A DNA stretch of 31,195 nucleotides from assembly GCA_964653595.1 (NCBI GenBank), contig CAZZHH010000038.1, forward strand, positions 1 to 31,195, in the 5' to 3' direction. This document shows, piece by piece, positions 16,000 through 25,300 of this stretch. Numbering within the stretch: position 1 is the first letter of the stretch; each line of letters begins with the position of its first letter. Under the pieces are notes generated by a model. The model was given only the letters and a program-made list of their open reading frames with translations. It searched no databases and was not told the origin of the DNA. Both the position numbers and the translations under genes were made by a program. Source of the DNA: JBAXTE01 sp964653595 (GTDB lineage: Bacteria; Bacteroidota; Bacteroidia; Bacteroidales; WCHB1-69).

Positions 16000-16953
16000 T
16001 TATTTCCTAATCATTACTTTTTTAATTGCAGATACAATATGAGCAGTGTCCAGACCATATTCAGCCATCAATCGAGAAGGAGTTCCACTTTCGCCAAATT
16101 TATCATCTACAGCTACCATCTCCAGCGGAGTAGGAGTTGTTAGAGCTAGCAGTTGAGCGATAGAATCTCCTAAACCTCCATTCATTAAGTGTTCTTCGGC
16201 AGTTACCACACATTTTGTTTTTGCAATTGAAGTTAGGACAGCTTCTTTATCTAAAGGTTTAATTGTGTGAATGTTTATTACTTCAACGGATATGTTTTGT
16301 TGTTCTAATTCGTAGGCTGCTTCGAGTGCATGCCACACTAAATGTCCTGTTGCAACAACGGTGACATCTTTGCCAGAGTTCATTACCACTGCTTTTCCAA
16401 TTTCAAAAGGTGTATCTTCGGTTGTAAAGTTTGGAACTACTGGTCTGCCAAATCGAATGTATACTGGTCCGTTATATTCTGCAGCGGCCAAGGTAGCAGC
16501 TTTGGTTTGATTATAATCGCATGGATTTAGGACTACCATGTTTGGTAACATTTTCATCAAGCCAATGTCTTCCATAATTTGATGAGTTGCACCATCTTCA
16601 CCCAAGCTAATCCCTGCATGTGAGGCAGCAATTTTCACGTTTTTATTAGAGTAAGCTACTGTTTGTCTAATTTGATCGTAAACACGGCCAGAAGAAAAAC
16701 CTGCAAAGGTTCCAGTAAATGGAATTTTTCCAGAGGTTGCCAACCCTGCAGCCATGCCTATCATATTTGCTTCGGCGATTCCTGTTTGAATAAAACGATC
16801 TGGAAACTCTTTGATAAAATCATCCATTTTTAAGGATCCAATTAAATCGGCGCACAGTGCCACTACATTTTTGTTCCGTTTACCTGCTTCTAATAATCCA
16901 GCACCAAAACCCGATCGGGTATCTTTATTGTTAATACAAATTGGTTTTTCCAT
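16000..16953 (-). CDS. Transketolase, C-terminal subunit of a split enzyme
   Basis: A 317-aa protein corresponding to the pyrimidine-binding and C-terminal domains of transketolase. It shows the catalytic Glu region GIAEANMIGMAAGLA near residue 60, ASHAGISLGEDGATHQ near 110, YIRFGRPVVP near 165 and a C-terminal Rossmann-like domain from about 185. Together with the N-terminal subunit it would move two-carbon units between sugar phosphates in the pentose phosphate pathway, using thiamine diphosphate. Split transketolases of this kind occur in several bacteria and archaea. It is separated from its partner by the VWA gene; spacing to that gene is only 11 nt, so all three are probably one operon. 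Confidence 0.92.
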   Translation of the reverse strand: MEKPICINNKDTRSGFGAGLLEAGKRNKNVVALCADLIGSLKMDDFIKEFPDRFIQTGIAEANMIGMAAGLATSGKIPFTGTFAGFSSGRVYDQIRQTVAYSNKNVKIAASHAGISLGEDGATHQIMEDIGLMKMLPNMVVLNPCDYNQTKAATLAAAEYNGPVYIRFGRPVVPNFTTEDTPFEIGKAVVMNSGKDVTVVATGHLVWHALEAAYELEQQNISVEVINIHTIKPLDKEAVLTSIAKTKCVVTAEEHLMNGGLGDSIAQLLALTTPTPLEMVAVDDKFGESGTPSRLMAEYGLDTAHIVSAIKKVMIRK

Positions 16954-16964
16954 TTTTATTGTTT

Positions 16965-18398
16965 TTATCGATTCATTTTTTGTTCATTTATATCTATGGT
17001 GGATTTTTGATTAGAGGTTACTTCGAAATTTACCTCTTTAGAGTCGCTCGTTAGATATGAATATCTTGAGCGAAAGATGATTTTATATTGTCCAGGTTGC
17101 AAGAGTAGAGACTCTTTTTTGGTGTTGGTTCCTAAGTTATAAATCCACTCCATTTTGTTATCTCGTATTACAAACAGGCTCCCATTTCCTTCCGATCCTT
17201 TGTTTATGTCTACTACTCCAGGTGCAGGAATTTCAACAGTAGTTGTTTGATTTTGACTTACTTGGATGTTTTTTATATGCAACCTTGGAAGACAGATTAC
17301 CTCTACATCGTAGGTTCCTGTGATGTATTTTTCGTTCGCATCAAAGTATTGTGTATTGATGACATTGTTATCTCCCGATTTTTTAATTAATACTGGGATT
17401 GTACGATATTGCTGATTTTTTTGAGTCACTTTTAACACCAAGTTGCCTTGAGGGGCATTTATCGGGATGATAGTGTGCTTCCCTATGTTTAAGGTAACGG
17501 TATCCGACCAAACTGGGGGTATCGTATGTGCCTTTACTTTATACGTAGGAATTGGGTCTGCGTAAATTGTATCTGGGAATCCTCTGCTGTTCATGGTATG
17601 TTCGAAGTTGTATTTCACCTCTCCTGATAAAGCATCGTAAAAGGTCATTGCACAATTTGTTTCTGTTGGTTTCCCCCCTTCATCCAGAAGATTTACTTGG
17701 CAAGAGGTTGTATTTAACGCTTGCGCTATTACTACATTCAGAATGTTGTTAAATTCTTCTTCGCTGGTTGCATCATAATAGTTGCCAACACAATTAAAAA
17801 CCTCTTTGAAGTTCAATCCGATACCTATGATAAAAGGTTTTAAAATTATTCCTTTTTTTTGCAGCTCTATGGATATTTTGCAAGGGTCTCCACCACACTC
17901 TTCTATGCCATCTGTGATGAGTATCACGATGTTTCGGCAATTGGTGCAGGGAGGAAAATCATTGGCGCATTGTTGCAAAGACATTGCGATTGGGGTTGTA
18001 CCTTTTGGATATATTAGCTTTAAGCGATGTTTGATTTTAGGAATATTGTTATAGGCAAAGGGAATTTCCAAACGTGAATCGTCACAATCTTGGGGAGGGA
18101 AGTTTTTTTGATGACCATATACTCTTAACCCTAATTGTAATTCGGGAAATGTTTGCAAACTATCCAAAAGATTTGACAAAATGCGTTGAGCTATTGCAAT
18201 TTTTGTATCGCTTTGCCAGCGCGCCCACATACTTTTGGATGCATCAAAAATGAATAATATTCGTGTAAGATGTCCATCTTTTGCAGTTGTAATCGAATCT
18301 GAAGTAACTTTCGATTGCTTTATAGTCTGTCCTACAACGGTACTACTCATGATGATAAGTAGTGCAATTAGGGCAAAGAAATTACGCCTATTAATCAT
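16965..18398 (-). CDS. Exported von Willebrand factor A (VWA) domain protein
   Basis: A 477-aa protein with a signal peptide (MINRRNFFALIALLIIMSST then VVGQ). A VWA domain spans about residues 45-215 with an intact MIDAS: D52-x-S54-x-S56 in FDASKSMW, a Thr in KGTTPIAMSL near 134, and Asp in LITDGIEECGG near 162. Several cysteines lie in or near the domain (CANDFPPCTNC, CGGDPC), possibly forming disulfides. The C-terminal half (about 225-477) looks like two or three beta-sandwich repeats with GNLVLKVTQ and GSLFVIRDN segments. It probably acts in the periplasm or outside the cell. It sits between the two transketolase genes with 12-nt and 11-nt gaps. I do not recognise a specific subfamily, and no ligand can be assigned. 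Confidence 0.88.
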   Translation of the reverse strand: MINRRNFFALIALLIIMSSTVVGQTIKQSKVTSDSITTAKDGHLTRILFIFDASKSMWARWQSDTKIAIAQRILSNLLDSLQTFPELQLGLRVYGHQKNFPPQDCDDSRLEIPFAYNNIPKIKHRLKLIYPKGTTPIAMSLQQCANDFPPCTNCRNIVILITDGIEECGGDPCKISIELQKKGIILKPFIIGIGLNFKEVFNCVGNYYDATSEEEFNNILNVVIAQALNTTSCQVNLLDEGGKPTETNCAMTFYDALSGEVKYNFEHTMNSRGFPDTIYADPIPTYKVKAHTIPPVWSDTVTLNIGKHTIIPINAPQGNLVLKVTQKNQQYRTIPVLIKKSGDNNVINTQYFDANEKYITGTYDVEVICLPRLHIKNIQVSQNQTTTVEIPAPGVVDINKGSEGNGSLFVIRDNKMEWIYNLGTNTKKESLLLQPGQYKIIFRSRYSYLTSDSKEVNFEVTSNQKSTIDINEQKMNR

Positions 18399-18410
18399 TA
18401 TTGATATTTG

Positions 18411-19256
18411 TTAGTAGTCTCCTAATGTCTCTTCCAACTGTGCTAAAGCTTGACCTGTTTGTTCGTTAGAAGGAGCTGACCCGTGCCATTTGTGAGTACC
18501 CATCATAAAATCAACACCACATCCCATCTCCGTTTTTAGCAAAAGTGCTACTGGTTTTCCTTTACCGGTCATAGCTTTTGCTAATTTCATTGCTGGAACT
18601 AATTCATCCATTTTGTTGCCATTCACTTCAATTACCTCAAAATTAAAGGATTCCATTTTCATCTTAAGGTTTCCTAACGATAAAACATCGTCGCAAGGTC
18701 CATCTATTTGCTTGCCATTATAATCAATCGCAACGATTAAATTGTCTACTTTTTTGGCTCCAGCAAACATAAATGCTTCCCAATTCTGTCCTTCTTGTAA
18801 TTCTCCATCACCAGTTAATACCCATACTAATTTTGAATCACCATCCATTTTTTTTGCTAAAGCAGCTCCTACCGCTACCGAACTTCCTTGTCCCAATGAA
18901 CCAGATGCTACACGTACTCCGGGCAAGTGCTCTGCTGGCGTTGGATGTCCTTGTAGTCTCGTGCCAAAAATTCTAAAGGTAGCTAGTTCGCTAACTGGAA
19001 AATATCCCGATCGAGCCATAACGCTGTAGTAAACAGGAGAAATATGCCCATTTGATAGGAAAAACATATCCTGATTTTTTGCTTCCATGGTAAAATCTTT
19101 TGGATTGTGGTCCATCACTTCAAAGTAAAGTGCAGTAAGGAAATCAGCGCATCCCAACGAACCCCCTGGATGTCCAGATTGTACTCCGTTTACCATTCTA
19201 ACTATGTCTCTTCGAACCTGCGAAGCTGTGGATGAAAGATCTTGTATTGTTGCCAT
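18411..19256 (-). CDS. Transketolase, N-terminal subunit of a split enzyme
   Basis: A 281-aa protein matching the thiamine-diphosphate-binding domain of transketolase. It has SGHPGGSLGCADFLTALYF near residue 27-45, GHISPVYYS near 70-78, and the TPP motif beginning GDGELQEGQNWEA near 148 and ending at YNGKQ. The ATG at 19256 (MATIQDLSST) is preferred over an upstream in-frame start at 19322, because the likely -7 promoter element at 19275-19282 lies inside that extension, so the longer form could not be made from it. This is the first gene of a tight transketolase-VWA-transketolase operon. Confidence 0.93.
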   Translation of the reverse strand: MATIQDLSSTASQVRRDIVRMVNGVQSGHPGGSLGCADFLTALYFEVMDHNPKDFTMEAKNQDMFFLSNGHISPVYYSVMARSGYFPVSELATFRIFGTRLQGHPTPAEHLPGVRVASGSLGQGSSVAVGAALAKKMDGDSKLVWVLTGDGELQEGQNWEAFMFAGAKKVDNLIVAIDYNGKQIDGPCDDVLSLGNLKMKMESFNFEVIEVNGNKMDELVPAMKLAKAMTGKGKPVALLLKTEMGCGVDFMMGTHKWHGSAPSNEQTGQALAQLEETLGDY

Positions 19257-19274
19257 TTTTGTCTTTTTTTTGAA

Positions 19275-19282
19275 CAAAAGTA
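19275..19282 (-). promoter_or_regulatory. -7 promoter element of the transketolase operon
   Basis: TACTTTTG on the minus strand matches TAnnTTTG and lies about 19 nt before the ATG at 19256, giving a very short leader. The -33 element is not clear. The remaining gap to adenine deaminase (19283-19435) shows no convincing terminator. Confidence 0.5.
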
Positions 19283-19435
19283 CGATTTTTTTTGTAAATA
19301 ATACCCCGCAAAATTTAGGCAACTTGATGAACTGAAAATATTTTATGGAAATTTTTAAGTTCTGTAAATCAAAATTTCTGGAGTTAAGAAAATGATTTTC
19401 AAAATGGTAAATTGAAGTTTGATGATAATAATTTT

Positions 19436-21085
19436 CTAATCTTGGTAGAGGGAGGTGAAATTAAACAAAGTGCCATCAAACAATCCTTTATCGCTAAGTT
19501 TAAGTTCCGGAATTACTAACAACGACATAAAAGCTAAGGTCATGAAAGGGGAGGATAACTTTGTGCCGAAATTCTTTGAAATTTTATTAAGTTGCTGGTA
19601 TCTTTCTCCTACTTCATCTACTGTAAGATTCGACATTATTCCTGCGATTGGTAACGGTAAAGTTGTTATTTCTTTATCCAAGCTTGCACAAATTCCACCT
19701 TTGTTGCTAATGATAGCATTTATTGCATTTACAATATCATCATCCAGCACGCCTACAGCCACCATGTTATGACTGTCGTGAGCTATGCTAGATGCTAATG
19801 CGCCCTTTTTTAATCCAAATCCTCTCACATATGCTACAGCAGGTACCGATTTTTTATATCGATTATAAACTACTATTTTTAAAATATCTTGTGAAATATC
19901 GGTTTGTAATAGTTTGTCTTTGGAAGGTAATTTAGCAAAAAATGACTTGGTATAAAGCTGACCATCTGTAACATCAATTACTTTTATCTGTTTGTTTTGG
20001 TCTTCAACTTCTAATGCTTTTTTTGATATAAGTTGAGCATTAAATACATTTGGAAAAATTTTGAGTTGAGGTGAGTCAAAATTACATTTCCCATCAGAGG
20101 CCACTTCCTCCCCTTCAATAAATGTAGAAAGGACATTAAACGAGTTTAAATTGTCGACAATCAGAAAATCTGCAAAATCCCCTTTTTGTATTAATCCTAC
20201 TGGAAGTTTATAATGATCAATAATGTTTTTACTACAAATGGTTAGCAAATCCATTGCATTGTATCCAAGATTAATAGCACGTTTTATTAATTCGTTTATG
20301 TGCCCTTGAGCAAGTTCGTCTGGATGCTTGTCATCGGAACAAAACATAATCATTTCGGGATGGGTTTTTACAAGGGGTAACAAGTCTTCAAAATTTTTAG
20401 CTGCACTCCCTTCCCGTATCTGTACTTTTATGTTGTAGTTGATTTTTTCAATAGCTTCTTCTATGTTCATACACTCGTGGTCTGTTGTAATTCCTCCACT
20501 GGCATATTTTTTTAAATCTTCCCCTTTGATGGCAGGAGCATGACCATCGATAGGCTTATTGGTTGCTTTTGCAGCGTTTAACTTAGCCCACACTTCAGGG
20601 TCTTTATGTATTACTCCCGGAAAATTCATCATCTCAGCCAAGTAATAGATGTCCTCCAGATGAAGCATCTCTTCCACTTGTTTAGAGTCAATTATAGCAC
20701 CAGCCGATTCAAATGAAGTAGCAGGTACACACGAAGGAGCTCCAAAAAAGAATTTAAAGGGGGTTTGTTTTCCGTTTGTAATCATAAATTTCACACCCTC
20801 TATGCCTAATACATTTGCAATTTCGTGTGGGTCGGAAACTGCTGCAATAGTGCCATGAATCACTGCTTTTTGAGCAAATTGCGCTGGAGTTACCATCGAA
20901 CTTTCTACATGCACGTGAGCATCAATAAGTCCTGGAACTATATAATGATCTTCTGCTACCGGTTTTTCAATAATATTCGAAATAATTCCATTTTCAATGT
21001 CGAGGGTCCCTTTATAAATGCGTTGATTTACTACGTCTACAATGTTGCCTGATAGAGAGTATTTCTGTTTAGTAGTCTTGCTCAT
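19436..21085 (-). CDS. ade: Adenine deaminase
   Basis: A 549-aa amidohydrolase-superfamily enzyme that converts adenine to hypoxanthine and ammonia in purine salvage. Metal-site motifs are visible: LIDAHVHVESSMVTP near residue 52, HGTIAAVSDPHEIANVLG near 80, GHAPAIKGEDL near 180, TTDHECMNIEEA near 198 and FCSDDKHPDEL near 247. The C-terminal adenine-deaminase domain has GFGLKKGALASSIAHDSHN near 420-440. The ATG at 21085 (MSKTTKQKYS) is chosen over an upstream start at 21139 because the added residues are hydrophobic and unlike the family. It is cytoplasmic. The S4-domain gene precedes it by 84 nt in the same direction. Confidence 0.95.
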   Translation of the reverse strand: MSKTTKQKYSLSGNIVDVVNQRIYKGTLDIENGIISNIIEKPVAEDHYIVPGLIDAHVHVESSMVTPAQFAQKAVIHGTIAAVSDPHEIANVLGIEGVKFMITNGKQTPFKFFFGAPSCVPATSFESAGAIIDSKQVEEMLHLEDIYYLAEMMNFPGVIHKDPEVWAKLNAAKATNKPIDGHAPAIKGEDLKKYASGGITTDHECMNIEEAIEKINYNIKVQIREGSAAKNFEDLLPLVKTHPEMIMFCSDDKHPDELAQGHINELIKRAINLGYNAMDLLTICSKNIIDHYKLPVGLIQKGDFADFLIVDNLNSFNVLSTFIEGEEVASDGKCNFDSPQLKIFPNVFNAQLISKKALEVEDQNKQIKVIDVTDGQLYTKSFFAKLPSKDKLLQTDISQDILKIVVYNRYKKSVPAVAYVRGFGLKKGALASSIAHDSHNMVAVGVLDDDIVNAINAIISNKGGICASLDKEITTLPLPIAGIMSNLTVDEVGERYQQLNKISKNFGTKLSSPFMTLAFMSLLVIPELKLSDKGLFDGTLFNFTSLYQD

Positions 21086-21169
21086 TACAATTAAAGATTG
21101 AAATATATGAAAAAATGAGAGTTGTGTAAAGAAAATCAATGTTTGGCAAACCGTTACAAAAAGGATATT

Positions 21170-21382
21170 TTATTCCTCAATTTTTATGGTGTGATTTTCG
21201 AATTCTACTATGTCGCCAACTCTGAGCTTTTTACGTTTCTGGAGTTCGGTTTCTTTATTTACTTTAACCAAACCATCCATGATTATTAAATTTGCATCAC
21301 CTCCAGTTTCTGCAAGGTTAAGAAGCTTTAATAATTTGTTTAACTCAATATATGGGTGTCCATCTAAATGAAAATTTGTCAT
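21170..21382 (-). CDS. Small S4-domain RNA-binding protein (YbcJ-like)
   Basis: A 70-aa protein consisting of one S4-like domain: the IELNKLLKLLNLAETGGDAN segment starting near residue 12, then LVKVNKETELQKRKKLRVGDIVEF near 38-61. This matches the short YbcJ/YaaA-type RNA-binding proteins. It is expected to bind structured RNA, possibly ribosomal, but the target is unknown. It follows the PorP/SprF gene by 39 nt and may share its transcript, with no apparent functional link. Confidence 0.85.
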   Translation of the reverse strand: MTNFHLDGHPYIELNKLLKLLNLAETGGDANLIIMDGLVKVNKETELQKRKKLRVGDIVEFENHTIKIEE

Positions 21383-21421
21383 TTTTTTGTTTTTATTAGT
21401 CCTGTTTTCTAATCTTACATT

Positions 21422-22327
21422 TTAGAAAGAGGATATGTTTGGTTTGTTAAGTTTTTTATTGAAAATATCAAATTTCCCAATTAAGGTTATTTCATGATTC
21501 GATTTGGAAAGGATATTTGTTGGTCCAGAGACAAAATCATAAGAATACACAAAGGCAAAGTTGTCGGTAATTTTCATCCCAACAGTGGCCAGAATGGCTT
21601 CCTCTAGTCGATACCCAAATCCAACTAAGAAACGATTTTGAAACAATCCCCTAACATTGATGTCTACTTTGTGAAAAGACCCATTGCTCTTGAAAAGAAG
21701 AGATGGTGTGAGCATAAATTGTTTAGATAGACGAAAATTATAAGCTGCAATGGCATAATAATGTCTTGGGATATTGTTATAATCGTAAGCATCGTATCGG
21801 TTCGAAATATGCAATGCTGAAAGTTGAACATCTAAATTTTTCCACATAAATCGAGCACCAAATCCAAAATCAGGTTTGATTTTAGTCTCTAAAAGCCCAT
21901 TTTGAACAAGCGGTTCGTTGGTTTCAAACACAAGATGTTCCATATCGATGCTTCTAGAAGTAATCCCAGCGGATAAACCGAAACTTAATTTAGTAGAATC
22001 CGCAATTTTGAAAGTGTATGCATAGGATATTTTTGCAGCAGTATTAATTTCTCCCCCAAGTTTGTCGCGAGATGCGGATAGCCCTATGCCTCCAATAGAT
22101 GGCACTACCGTATGTGCGTTTAAAGCAAACGACTGAGGCGAATTTGGTAACCCAAACCATTGTGATCGACCAAGAAGGGATATGTTTAAATCTTTGTTTA
22201 CTCCCGCATAAGCAGGATTATAAAACAACTGATTGTTCATGTAATTGCTAATTTGATAGTCGGTTTGTGCTTGAACATTTAAACTTATCGTACAACAAAT
22301 TAATATAATTATTCTAATGTTTTTCAT
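21422..22327 (-). CDS. PorP/SprF family T9SS outer-membrane protein
   Basis: A 301-aa protein with a signal peptide (MKNIRIIILICCTISLNVQA) and the family hallmark QISNYMNNQLFYNPAYAG at about residues 25-42. The rest consists of alternating amphipathic strands consistent with an outer-membrane beta barrel of about 14 strands. PorP/SprF proteins are typically encoded next to large surface proteins with type B T9SS C-terminal domains and are needed for export or attachment of that partner. Here it lies 26 nt after exactly such a gene. The length is typical. Confidence 0.92.
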   Translation of the reverse strand: MKNIRIIILICCTISLNVQAQTDYQISNYMNNQLFYNPAYAGVNKDLNISLLGRSQWFGLPNSPQSFALNAHTVVPSIGGIGLSASRDKLGGEINTAAKISYAYTFKIADSTKLSFGLSAGITSRSIDMEHLVFETNEPLVQNGLLETKIKPDFGFGARFMWKNLDVQLSALHISNRYDAYDYNNIPRHYYAIAAYNFRLSKQFMLTPSLLFKSNGSFHKVDINVRGLFQNRFLVGFGYRLEEAILATVGMKITDNFAFVYSYDFVSGPTNILSKSNHEITLIGKFDIFNKKLNKPNISSF

Positions 22328-22353
22328 TTTGTCTTTTATTAAAGATGTCTTAA

Positions 22354-25300
22354 TTATCTAACTAACATTAAATCCCCTTTGTAATTTATCTCTTGTCCTT
22401 CGGCACTGAAATATTTTATGGTAAAGTAATAAGTGCCCGTGTTCACATCTTCTCCGTCTTTTTTACCATTCCAGCCTTCAATGCCTTGATACATAATATC
22501 ACCCCATCTATTAAAGATAGTTATCTGATAACCTCTCATAAATAAATCGTTTACTCCATCATCGTTTGGTGAAAACGAATTGTATATGTCAATTACGTGG
22601 ATTGGAACTTTCAAAACATTAAAACACATATTTGGGTTGCTGACAATTACACTCAACTCATCTTTGTCATTAAAATTAGAAGCCGTAAACGTATTGTCAG
22701 ATGAATTTTGAACAATCTGGTTGTTTACATAAAAGGAGTAATTTGAATATCCTGACGGAATGACATTAAAGGTAGCAATTTGCTTTGTGAAGAGAGTTCC
22801 CGCTGGACTTTGAACGATGGATAATTCAATAAAAGGCAATACTGTTACGTTAAAAGAAGCTGTGTCGCGACATCCATTTAAATCGGTTGCATATACCTCG
22901 TATGTTGTATCGGCAGATGGATAGATTTGATAATTTGAGACAGAAACACCATTGTTCCACAGATAAGTCAACGCACCACTTGCAAAAATATTGATTCCCT
23001 GATGTTGGCAAATTGTGGTGTCTGAATTAAGGGTGATAATTGGATTTGGATTCACAACTACAGTTGTTTGTGCGCTCGAAGTACATCCAAAAGAGTTTGT
23101 AATGGTTACCGTATAAATTCCACCTCTTCCAATAGCTGCATTAGCAATAGTCGGGTTTTGAGTATTTGCAGTGTATGTTAATGGCCCCGACCAACTATAA
23201 CTATTCTGACTGTTTGGCAAAGAGGTTAAATTAATGGTTTCATATTCACAAATAGGCGAATTGGAAGATGCCGAGGTTGCTGGTCGCGGATTTACTACCA
23301 GAGTTGCTTGCGCGGTTGCTGTACATCCATAACTATTGGTTGCAGTTACAGTGTATACTCCGCTATTTGCCAAAATACTTGTTGGAATGATTGGGTTTTG
23401 GAGAGTACTTGCAAAACTATTTGGACCACTCCAACTATAACTTACTCCACCAGTTGAACTTAATTTAATGCTATCGTTGATACAGATTGGTGAAATTACA
23501 GATGCAGTAGGTGTTGGAATTGGACTCACTTTTACAGTGTCAGTTTTGATATATGTGCAACCGCCTTGCGTAACGGTGAGCGTATAAACACCAGCTTTTG
23601 TAGAATCCATGTTGGTTACCGACAAAGTGTTTCCTGTACCTGAAGCTACAGCAGGTCCAGACCAATTATACGAAATTGGAGTGGCTGTTGTGCTTATTTC
23701 AGCAGTAAGGGTTAGGGTGCTATTTTTGCATACAGTTTTCGTTCCTGCAATATTTGTTTCGCTAAACCGTGCGATAAATCCCTCTTGAAATCCCCCAGCA
23801 TAGGTAGGTTGAAATCCGTTGGGTGTAGATATTAATGTGGTTGAGGAGGTGTGCCCACAAACGTATATTCTGTTGTTTGTGTTTATTTTAATGTCCGAAC
23901 AACGCTCTCTGTCCGATCCTCCATAATAAGTGGCCCATTGTCTAACTCCAGCAGGATTAAAACGAACAATCAATGCATCTGAACTACCAGTAATCGTCGA
24001 TTGATATACATTAGTAGTGCTTAGACCTGGTGATTTTGACTCAAGTACCACAAGTGCTTCTCCATTGCACGCAGTTGTAACTCCCAAAACACCTTCATCG
24101 TCTATACCCCCAATATAGGTGCCCCATAATCGATTACCAGCTGAACTGAAGCAACTCAAAAATCCACTGTTTTTTCCTGCAGCTCCTGGTCTTGTTGAAA
24201 TAAACGATCCTGTCGATGCAATATTTACATCTGATGAAGTTGCTCCACCAAAATAGATAGCATCTATCACTGGAGAATACGATAAAGCATTGCCATAATC
24301 ATAACTGGGTCCACCATAGTAGGTAAACCATTTTTTTACTCCATTTTTGTCAACTTTCATCAAAAAAGCATCATAACCACCACCATAGGTAGCTTGAAAA
24401 GCACCAGATGTAGATAATCCAGTGGTTTTAACACCTCCAGAGATGTAAACATTTTCCGCTAAATCTAAACAAATAGCCGAACCAGTTTCACGATCTCCCG
24501 ATCCGTAATAGGTTCCCCAAACAATATTTCCACTGAAGTCGAATTTTGCGATAGCAATATCATTCCAACCATTACATGTTGGCTGAATTGGGCTAGTACC
24601 AAATGGGATTTTTGGATCTGCATTAGATGATGAAGCTACATATATGGCGTCAAAAGAATTGGTAATAGAAGGGGAGCTATGTTCTAATTGATATTGTTCT
24701 CCACCATCCACATATCCATAATAGGTAGACCATAACAAGGTGCCATTTGTGTTGTTGAAACGGGCTATAAAAGTTGCAAACTCAGCTGCGCCTCCAGGTT
24801 TTGTGTCTTCATATGATCCGATAGATGCCAAACCAGTGGATACTGCCCTACCTATAATATTAACTCCAGTGCCTGGGATAATGTCTACCGATACACTATG
24901 AGCTCCATCTATTCCAGATCCTCCAAAATATGTACACCATTGACGAGCCCCGGATTCATTGAATTTGACTAAGATAGCATCATAAGAACCATTCATAACC
25001 GTTTGATATACACCCGAAGTGGCAAGGGAAGTAGAGATACTGTTGCCTGCGGCATATACATCGTTGGTTAAGGAAATGGACATTTTCACAAGCCATTCAT
25101 CCCAAGTACCGCCAAAATAGCTTCCCCATTCTAGTATTGGAGCAGGGTCGATGATGAGAGTTTCTCCCTTTTTTTGTGGAGTTCGAGTAGCTAATCCAAC
25201 GGTTAAATAGTTATCGGTTTGTTCAATGATTTTGTATTCTACGTTTTGTGGTTCTGCTGTTTCTCTAATCCAGCTAGCGGGTATCATCTCATACATGGTG

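Noticed and set aside
19455..19772. 105-aa plus-strand frame opposite adenine deaminase
   Set aside because: It is fully antisense to a conserved enzyme and has no promoter, start context or recognisable domain.
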